NCBI GenBank assembly: GCA_033026295.1
Contig: CM065186.1
Coordinates: 19,503,672 to 19,567,671 of the forward strand
Source of the DNA: Channa striata
Lineage: Eukaryota > Chordata > Actinopteri > Anabantiformes > Channidae
Length of the DNA: 64,000 nt
Reading direction: 5' to 3'
In this document: positions 56,193 to 64,000 of the stretch, piece by piece
Position numbering within the stretch: the stretch's first letter is position 1
How the letters are laid out: every line of letters begins with the position of its first letter
The notes under the pieces: generated by a model
What the model saw: only the letters and a program-made list of their open reading frames with translations
Told to the model about the DNA's origin: nothing
Database searches by the model: none
Translations under genes and position numbers: made by a program

Positions 56193-57874
56193 AAAGCAAA
56201 GTGCTATCAGAAGAACTGTTTCTGTTTCATTAATCATTCATATCTTGACTTTGTCTTAACTGCAGATCTTTTTCCAGGTATTTAGCCAAAAACCAATTCA
56301 AAAACCCATAGACTTTGGTATGAGGAAACTGAAAGAGCAAAAATGCTGACTGATTTCCAGGTTTAAGGTCTCATTCTGGCACGCTTTGAGCCAGCAGCAG
56401 GACGGCTTTTTGCAATGCAAATTAGTGGTTTTTGCAGTCTGTAGTTGGGGTTTTACATTGTTGCCAACCAATTTCAATGTCAACCTGAGCTCTGACAAAT
56501 TGTAATGACATTTTTCTATTTTTTAGCCAATTTATAGGTTCAACTATTATGCAATTAATCAAGAAAAAAATTGTCTCTGGTTCTGTGCAATCAGGACCCA
56601 GGTTTCCACCCAGATCACACACACTGTGGAGCCAGGGCATGTAAGTGTATATAAAAGTTGAAAATGCCAATGAGCCATTGTTGGAGGGATAGCTGTACGG
56701 AGAAGATGAGATATTACACCAAAATTTAATGGAAGACAGAGGTAATTTATGATTACGGTTACACGCTGCTTCCCCGTAGACTGGAGCTATGCATTGTCTT
56801 GCTCGGATAATAAAGCTGTCGCCTGGTCTCCATGCTGCAAAGTTCAAAGTCTTGTTTTATCACTGAGCTGCCAGCGCAAGTGGCAAGTGGAAACATGATG
56901 ATATTGTGTCACCAGACATCTGCAGTGCAGCTTAAAACACTTAGCCTGCAACCCGAAACGCCTGTGTGTGCGCACAACGCTCGCCTTTATTCTGTGGTCT
57001 CCTCTGTAATGCATCATCCTCGCCCAGCAACTGTACCACTCAAAACAAGGTAGGATCAAAGCCGGACACGTATCGTAATGGACAAACTGTGTATCGCCTC
57101 CAACTGGGGTATTGGATTCAGTGTGCAACTCGGGCAGCGTTTGCTAAAAGGATATAAGGAAAGCTCATCCAGATGAGACAACATGCACTCCCCACACCAA
57201 AGATTTCAATTGTCACCTCCTGAAATGAGAAAAGAATGGAGTGCTGTGAAAAGGGGGCTTGTGGCAAGGACAGAGACATGTGCGACCGTGAGCATGTGGG
57301 TGAGGCAGTGAAGTAAGCACGCGCGTGTGTGTGTGTGTGTGCTAATTCTGGTTAATAGGCCTGGGGGTGATGTTGCTGGCTAAGGCATGGCGCCCTGGTT
57401 TAATTAGATTTTGCTTTCGGTTGGCTCGTGTGGCGCCTCTCAACATTATGTCACAGCAGTGGTCTTTGGAGTGACACCACCTCAGAGGCTTTTTTCACTG
57501 GCCAAAGCCCAAGACAGGGCCACGGGCACGAAGGCAAAGCGTCTCACACAGTGCAACAAGACACACAACTACAAAGCGGTGGAGAAGAAGGGCAAAACAA
57601 CACAGCAAGTGATGGCTAGAGGAAGATAAAGGACAACGGTGTATTAAAAATACTAACAGTAAGGCCCAGAGTTTGGGATTATGTTCCCGTTTGATAGATG
57701 TGTGACCGCCAACGAATGCAGAAATTAAAAGAAATCTGTAACACTCACAGTGTGTTTGTCAGATATCTAAATAAGAGCAATTAGCTTTTTTCCATCATGT
57801 AAATCTTAATAATTCTGTTTTGTAATATACTCTTATTTTGATATGTCATCATAGCAAAGGTGACACGCTTTGAA
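56193..57874. other. unique non-coding DNA, possible conserved block
   Basis: The section 56780-56960 is repeat-free and looks regulatory. The GT run at 57321-57341 is the only simple repeat. The 141-codon minus-strand frame at 56422-56847 shows no domain. Confidence 0.3.
57321..57341. repeat. (GT)n microsatellite
   Basis: GT run preceded by CACGCGC, strictly alternating purine-pyrimidine. Confidence 0.93.
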
Positions 57875-58130
57875 AGCGGCGCGTAATATGCATAACCCCA
57901 CTGCCCAACCGTAGGGTCGGATTTCCACGTATCGAAGTGTCCCTGGGAAAAGCACTGAGCCCCCCTGCCCATCCCCCAGCCAAGTACAGGTCCCGAGCCC
58001 ATATTCAGAAGGGCTCCGTCAGACAAGGCATCTGGTGTAAAATAAATGTGCCAAACCAATATGCGGACCAGCGATCTGCTGTGGCGACCCTGAACTAGTG
58101 GCATAAGCTGAAAGCAGAAAAAAACCTGCT
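57875..58130 (+). repeat. SINE-like element, plus strand
   Basis: GCGCGTAATATGCATAACCC and CAACCGTAGGGTCGGATTTC look like a decayed tRNA-type head. The body ATCGAAGTGTCCCTGGGAAA, AGCACTGAGCCC matches the reverse complement of 58.59 kb (GTCAAAGTGTTCTTGACCAA, GACACTGAACCC). The rest (CCAAACCAATATGCGGACC, GATCTGCTGTGGCGACCCTG) is a very common fish repeat string ending in AAGC(T)GAAAGC. About 255 bp. The family name is not assigned. Confidence 0.6.
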
Positions 58131-58489
58131 CTTTCACTAACTATACTGTACATATTAACTGTCCAAACATTCTGTAAAATTATCCTGACAAAAGGCTCTG
58201 TGCTGAAAAGCATTTCACTGCTGGATTCCTCCCTGACCCCAATGAGAGCAATCATATTCAGCCTGGTCTCTTCACCATACGTAGTGTAAGCAAGCAGTTC
58301 GAAAGAACTGACTGGACTGTGTCTAACCGTATAGGATGGAATTTACAAATGGCCCACACCTGTTGTATGCCGTAAACACATAGGAGGGTGGACCTGAAAT
58401 AAATATAGACCTAAATGCCTGACGGTGCAATTGAAATATAGCATGTGGAAGAGTTTTTAGTATCAGCGTTTAATCACAACCTCTTCTAT

Positions 58490-58690
58490 ACATAGTATAC
58501 CCTACACTTATATAGAACTTGTACCTGTTGGTACGCTCAGCTTCTCTTCTGTGCAGGGCAGTCAGCATGCACTTACCACTACGTTAGGGTTCAGTGTCTT
58601 GGTCAAGAACACTTTGACTTAACAGGAAGAGCCAGGGATTGAACCAACTACCTAATGATTGGTGGACGACCGCTCTACCCCAACACAGTT
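58490..58690 (-). repeat. tRNA-headed SINE-like element, minus strand
   Basis: On the minus strand GGGTAGAGCGG (58670-58680) resembles an A box and GGTTCAATCCC (58635-58645) a B box, spaced as in a tRNA. The body follows (GTCAAAGTGTTCTTGACCAA), and at the far end AAGTTCTATATAAGTG (58502-58517) resembles the usual GCGCTATATAAG terminus. It shares its head with the 5.46-kb fragment and its body with the 57.9-kb element. Confidence 0.65.
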
Positions 58691-60096
58691 CAGTTTAGCT
58701 GTGAGGCAGCAGGTACGTGGTGGTGATAATTTCACTCTACACTCCAGATTAATGACACACTCCTCCTGTTTTTGCCGTTCAACAGATTGTCTCATGCACG
58801 TTCAGCCCATCCATCCACCATTTTAGCCATAGCCACCATTTTTGTTTGTAGTGGGCAGAAAATCTCTGTCAGTCACACACTATTTTGGTATCTCACTGAA
58901 ATATGGAGCAGGTACCCAGATATGAATAATAGGGTGCTGCTGTGGAGGCAAATCCAAATGGCTCCAACAGACCACTCTCATCCAAACACGTAAATCTATG
59001 CATTTGTGTGGAACTTACCTGTTTACATGAGCCAGGCACTATTTTGCAATATGATTAAAGGCCATAAACATGCGACTGCCTCGACACGGTATAAAGTGTC
59101 CTGCTCAGGCTTTTATCAGTGCAAAAGCCTTTTCCCATAACTGGATTTTGTGGTATCTTGTTTTCTCAAATTGTTGGCAAACCCATGGGTGGAATTGAGG
59201 CCGTGTTACTAATCAGACAAAGCATGAAATTGCCTCCGGGCCCCAGACCTCTGGGAGCCCTTTTCTCTCAACTGCCCAGGGTTCAGTGTCTGTCAGTTTG
59301 TTAGCACTGAATTAATTACATACAAGTGTCAGCCGCATCATGTTGTATATGAACCAATAAAACACGGCATCAGCTACGTGAGTCAACATATCTATCATCA
59401 AAAGACAGATGTCAAGAAGTTTAATTCTTCCAACCTAAACAACTATATAGTACTTACTATATAGTACTACCCGCCGTCTCATACAGCCAATAGGAGCTGA
59501 AGTGCAGACCATTTCTAACGGACGGTGGTAATTCTTCACCGCGATAAGAATCTTGTTGTAGCCTGCTAACGATATACTAGCTGCACGATGACGTACATGC
59601 CGTACCTTTAGCATCCCACACGAGCTTACCAGCAGAACAGACAAGGTAAAAGGCGAAGGCGAGAGACACGATACCAATCCAAACTGCTGACAGAGGAACA
59701 TTTTATCGTTCAGGGAAATAAAAAAAAAAAATTAGCCAAAGTAACGGCGTATTTTACCTGATTAGAATTTACTATAAGAGGCATCGCTATTACTATATGT
59801 TCCCTATACCATGGTGAGGAAAAGCATTCTGCATCTGCAAAGTCACACAGACCTAAATCTAACAAACCTAATATTATCTTTCATCCACATTCATTTTAAA
59901 AATTGCCATGATAATATTCACTGGCTGAAGTCTGGAATTAATTTAAATTTATTGGAATTTATTCACTGATTAGTTTTTCTTCTTCTATATGATGTGGTTC
60001 ACTGCTGCTATAGAATCTGGAAACCGGAACCTACTCAGTTATTAAGTTATTTGACAAATCCGATAATCATTTGGCACAACATCCATATATGTATTG
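58691..60096. other. unique non-coding DNA
   Basis: ACTATATAGTACT occurs twice in tandem at 59442-59468. No gene or transposon recognised. Confidence 0.35.
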
Positions 60097-60104
60097 GTTT
60101 AGGG

Positions 60105-60717
60105 CAGGGGTCTCAAACTCAATTTACTTGGGGGCCGCTGGAGGCAGAGTCGGGGTGAGGCTGGGCCGCATCAGGTTTCCACAAGAAAAATTTTTAAATA
60201 ATTTTAATCTTCTCAAATGTCTTTATTTTTTATTTTTAACACAAAATAATATGAAAAAATAAATAAACAAATTAGAAGAAAATAAATAAGAAATTAATAA
60301 GAAAATCAATCAATCAATCAGTAATAAGTAAATAAAATAATAATAATAATTATAATAATTAGGATTCAAATGTCTGTATTAACAGTTCTTTTAGCTTTTT
60401 CTGAACATGAATTGTCCTGAACATAAGTGGAACATTGAAGAACATGAACTGCTCTTCTGAACATGGCCTCTCTTGCCTACATCTTGCTGCAGAGACCTGG
60501 CAGCGCTTCTTCTCGCATAACTGAGCCACATTTGGCTTGAGGGAGGAAGCAGTTGAGACCCTCAGTATGGCTTGAAGGTTAGGGTCATTTCCTCAATATA
60601 TGTCATTTCCGTTCCGTGCCGTTCATAACAAACTCAAGGGCCCACTAACATTAAACTTTAATAATAAGGTGGGGCCACAAACTATTAGCCCCTGGGCAAT
60701 TAACTTCTGAGACCCTG
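60105..60717 (+). mobile_element. non-autonomous hAT transposon with 8-bp duplication
   Basis: The element starts CAGGGGTCTCAAACTCAATT and ends AATTAACTTCTGAGACCCTG; the reverse complement of the end begins CAGGGTCTCAGAAGTTAATT, an imperfect inverted repeat. It is bordered by identical 8-bp direct repeats GTTTAGGG at 60097-60104 and 60718-60725, the length typical of the hAT superfamily. At 613 bp and without a transposase motif it is non-autonomous. The subterminal GGGGGCCGC...GGCTGGGCCGC resembles a known teleost hAT group. The interior contains an A/T-rich low-complexity section (60215-60360). Orientation is nominal. Confidence 0.9.
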
Positions 60718-60725
60718 GTTTAGGG

Positions 60726-62984
60726 TATTTATAGCAACTACTGTTCAGACAAACTCCGGGCGGAGCCTACGCCACCATTTTGTGTGTTAATAAACTACTT
60801 TAACTTCCTGTTTAGCTGCATGTTACATTAGTTTGAAACTGCATCATAACCACAGTCTGTAACTTCCACTTCCCACAGTGCTGACAATCTGTATTCCTAC
60901 ATCGAGTCACTTGCATTGTCGACGCCAGGTATCGGCAGGGCAATGGCTTATCATCAGAGAACCTGCCGTTTAATGAAACTTGCATTGTTACTTAATGACC
61001 AGTTGCCCTCACATATGTGGGACTCATCAGGTGATTTAGTTTAAGCTGTGAAGGAAGGGGGCAATGGCGAGCGTTTGTTTGTTTCCTTTGACTGGTTATC
61101 TGAGCCAAACTGAATTTGCACTTGATCACAAGAGTGTACGTAGCTCACACACACAAGACAAACGTTACTGTGAGAAAACTGGGAAATGAACAAACTCTCT
61201 TAAATCCACTTGAAAACCAATCTGTCCTTACAACTGGTTCTTGCACAAGTCCCACGGTCATTTATTTAAATATACACATTTTTCTAGCTTGTCAAAACCT
61301 GACACGTTAAGTTACCCATTACTGCTGCCAGTTTCAGTCACAGACTGGGCTGTGTCAAACTAGCAGTAACCCATTTCGCCAGCAGCCCCTAGCCCGAAGC
61401 AGAAACGAGGAAGGTCCAGCAGAGATCTCATAGCCTCGCTTCTTTCTGTCACCGCAACATTTTCACTGGGACAGCAACGCATTTATATTTTTCTGTAGAC
61501 AGAAGGTATTTAGGGTTTTTAAGAAAAGGATAGTTCATCTCTAGTATTCTCTTGGCAGCAGCAGAAGCATCAGACACAGTCATCGTGTTATGGTTATGTC
61601 TAATTTGTTTGTGCAATGTCTCTTAGTTTCCCATTAGGAACCTAACTCTTTTTGTTTAACTAATTATGTCTTTCCGTGCATTTCCTTTTTTCACTGAAAA
61701 ACTGTCATGTAGCCATTTGCTGGTTCTCCAGAGGAAATAAAATCAACAGAAAGTGGGAAGAACAGGGGGGTCAATAGGGAGCTACAGGCTTACTGTCCCC
61801 CAGGGGCCGATATAAGGTACTCTAATAATCAATCAGTTCATTTATCATTTAAGGCATTTATTAACCTAGTTCCAGATTTAAATATTGCGCTGCTCTCTTC
61901 ACTGTAATTGAATATTGAATGTGTGTGCGTCTTTAAACTGTTGCTCAATCACGGAACGCTAATTGCAGAGCGTAGTTTGGTCCCTGGAAAACTGTGGTCA
62001 TTGGTCACTGCTTTGTGCAATCGTGGAGCAATGAATTGCAGCTTTGGGTGAAAACAGAGGTGAAATACAAGAGCCAAAAAAAATGACTGACCAACAGCCT
62101 CCATGCAACAAATAAGAAATGATTTATGTCTACGAGAATCTCTGGCTGAGGAACAGATTATAGCAGGCCTGAATTAACTGCAAAGCTGTTTTCTGGCCAC
62201 ACACACGCTCACTGTTTTACACACATACAATTACTTTGCTATTCTATGCTCTCTTTCAAAGTGGTACACAGAAAGTATTTCAGAAGCGTCAGGCTTGGCT
62301 GGTTTCCATTCGATTTCCCCTGCGGGTCATTCATCGGCCTAGGGACGTGGCAAGCCGGAGCACCCAGCCCCGAGGTGATTAACGGAAGAAAGATGGCTGC
62401 AGTTCGCGGCGTAAATCCAAAGGCATTTCAGGTGGAACACGGGTGCTTGTCTAGCAGTGAGGAATGGGGGAAGGCTTCACCCAACCTAGCACTGAACACC
62501 GCTCTCGATCTCGTCCCTTACTCCACTCTCAGCTAACGTCTCAAAACAAAGGAAAGCCACGACAAAAAAAAAAAAAAAAACTGGTGAAAGGAAGATGAAG
62601 AAAATTTTCTTTTAAGGAAACTACATAATGAAAAGGAGTGAAGTACAGAAAGCTACACCCCGAGAAATCACTCAAGAATGACCGAGACTGAGAGAGCTAG
62701 AGTAGAAACCTGTGCGCCCTGGGGTGATATTAGTGAACCACATCTGTTGAACATCTGGCGTGAGGAACTAAACACCTCAAGCAGCCTGCTCAGGAAAGCT
62801 TAAATTTAGCAGCCATGCACTCACAGAGGGCAACGCGAGTCTCCGTCCTGCTGAGACTGATGGAGATGACGGTGCAGTAAACTCTGCACCAACATGTTCC
62901 ACTCCATTCCGGGATTTACCCTCCAAACACTAGTGAAGCACACTGACAGTTGTCTTGGATGCAGCTACAGCACGGTTTCCAACA
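60726..62984. other. unique non-coding DNA
   Basis: Includes a 17-bp poly-A at 62564-62580 and the GC-richer section 62240-62530, in which GGAAGAAAGATGGCTGC (62384-62400) resembles an ETS/YY1 promoter motif. The 96-codon frame there has no domain. No transposon recognised. Confidence 0.35.
62564..62580. repeat. poly-A tract
   Basis: Seventeen consecutive A; no LINE or SINE body is recognisable to its left. Confidence 0.95.
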
Positions 62985-63052
62985 ACGATTGGATGCTGTG
63001 GAAATGTAAACAAAAGCAGAATGCAGTGATTTGCAAATCATTAGAAACCTGC
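62985..63052 (+). mobile_element. terminal fragment of the 30.6-kb Tc1/mariner family
   Basis: TTGGATGCTGTGGAAATGTA and the following AACAAAAGCAGAATGCAGTG, ATTTGCAAATCATTAGA parallel the left end of the 30.6-kb element (GACTTTGTGCAACATGTAAA, then TGGTTTGCAAATCATCTAGG). Only the first 65 bp or so of the element is present. Confidence 0.6.
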
Positions 63053-63056
63053 CGTG

Positions 63057-63195
63057 CTGTGAAAAAATATTGGACCTCCTCCGGATTCCTTCTCTTTTTC
63101 TGTGTATTTCTTACTCAACTGTTTCAGATCTTCAAACTAAACATGAGCAAACACAAAAATCATGTTTTAACGGATAATTGTATTTATTGATGTTG
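63057..63195 (+). mobile_element. terminal fragment of a second Tc1/mariner-like family
   Basis: GTGAAAAAATATTGGACCTC starts immediately after the previous fragment. GTTTCAGATCTTCAAACTAA, then GAGCAAACACAAAAATCATG matches a common fish element (CTGTTTCAGATCATCAAACAAA...AAACACAAAATGCAG). The first 55 bp also align with 26.76 kb. Confidence 0.6.
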
Positions 63196-64000
63196 ACTTT
63201 GTGCTATTTTCAGTCAAATGTAGGTTTGTTTGAAATGCTAAAGAGCATGACAACTACCCGACTCTACACATTTCAGGCATACAACCCACGGCGCTGCCTC
63301 CCACAGTGTTTGGTACGAACGCTGCCCTGCCGAAGCACCTATTCCTTAAATCCTTAATGGGTTTGTTTTAATAATTCCCTGGACTGGTCTTTCTCTGCTC
63401 AAACGGACTGTTACGTGAGATAATTTATCTGCAGGAATTAAATCGCAGTCAGGTTGAAGGTTTAATTGTATTGCTGAAACCAGTTAATTTGACTTAACAG
63501 TGTAATGAGTCCTCTTAGGTGATTGTACAGTGGCTGCAGTCACTTACAATTTGTCAGATCACTTATGTAAACTCCATTAGACAATCAAGCTGCCCAAAGC
63601 AATATTTTTTTGCAATTAAAACCTGAACAATGTGATTGATTTTTAATCCACAAACCGTCGAAGCACCTGTCAGGCTTTGCTGTTTCTGTCCACATGTTCC
63701 TAAGGTAGGGACAGAGGGAAGGGATGACAGGGAGCGACAAGTCCTTGATAACTGGAGCGTGATTGTGTTAAAGGAAAAGCCAAAGTTGCTTTTCAAACTT
63801 CAAGCGCATTAATTAGTGCAGTTGCTGGTCTCACGTCTGTCTCAGCTTCAGCTGTCTGTTCCACTACACAGGTGGGCCTTTTTTTCCTTTTGTCACCAGC
63901 TTAACTGTTTTTTGTTCTGTGAGGACCTCCAACACGTCTGTATCCCCAGGGAGCAGTTGCATGTGCAACTCATTGCTGAACAGCCACTTTTTATTAATCA
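63196..64000. other. unique non-coding DNA
   Basis: AGTTGCATGTGCAACT at 63955-63970 is a short perfect palindrome with a TG centre. No gene or transposon recognised. Confidence 0.35.

Noticed and set aside
62246..62536. 96-codon frame in a GC-richer segment
   Set aside because: No known domain and no support beyond length; kept only as a possible promoter-like segment.
1..64000. CRISPR arrays, operons, riboswitches, rRNA, endogenous retrovirus
   Set aside because: No regularly spaced repeats, no bacterial-type gene clusters, no rRNA, and no LTR pairs or retroviral protein motifs were found; the sequence is vertebrate non-coding DNA.

Overview
This window looks like vertebrate, almost certainly teleost (ray-finned fish, probably percomorph), nuclear DNA. 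It has no bacterial gene structure. It is dense in (CA)n/(TA)n microsatellites and carries many decayed transposable-element fragments of types familiar from fish genomes: Tc1/mariner, hAT, L2/Rex1-like and RTE-like LINEs, and tRNA-headed SINE-like elements. I found no host protein-coding exon I can defend. The open frames are short, mostly without recognisable domains, and several are read through microsatellites or across transposon remnants. The window is therefore best read as a large intron or a gene desert. Family names below come from recall of teleost repeats; wherever possible I also give evidence internal to the window (target-site duplications, terminal inverted repeats, second copies, RT or transposase motifs).

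Layout. 1-13.8 kb: mostly unique non-coding DNA with a (GT)n run (1.24 kb), a poly-C tract (3.3 kb), a purine-rich block that resembles a 5'UTR or promoter (3.95-4.48 kb), a tRNA-like SINE head (5.46 kb) and a microsatellite cluster (10.9-11.3 kb). 13.8-22 kb: two copies of a putative MITE family (13.82 and 21.48 kb), a broken L2-type reverse transcriptase (16 kb) and a minus-strand LINE tail (19.5 kb). 22-31.6 kb: a decayed minus-strand Tc1 transposase (25 kb), several high-complexity blocks that look like conserved regulatory DNA, a common fish repeat core (29.1 kb) and an internally deleted Tc1/mariner element with both ends (30.6-31.6 kb). 31.6-44.4 kb: a pair of POU octamers (32.6 kb), a long near-perfect inverted repeat (37.1 kb), a LINE ORF2 remnant (38.5-38.9 kb), a Tc1 remnant split by an (AT)n run (43.2-43.5 kb) and a 23-bp identical inverted-repeat pair bounded by TA (43.57-44.40 kb). 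44.4-64 kb: long unique stretches, a Rex1/L2-like LINE 3' end with a TCTAA-repeat tail (51.6-52.2 kb), an RTE-like LINE remnant (54.3-54.8 kb), two opposed SINE-like elements (57.9-58.7 kb), a clean 613-bp hAT element with an 8-bp target-site duplication (60.1-60.7 kb) and two nested-looking Tc1/mariner ends (63 kb).

There is no operon-like or multi-gene system here. The most interesting items are structural: the 37.1-kb hairpin with flanking direct repeats (probable template-switch product), the 43.6-44.4-kb inverted-repeat element, the two-copy MITE family, and the repeat-free blocks that a cross-species alignment should test as enhancers.
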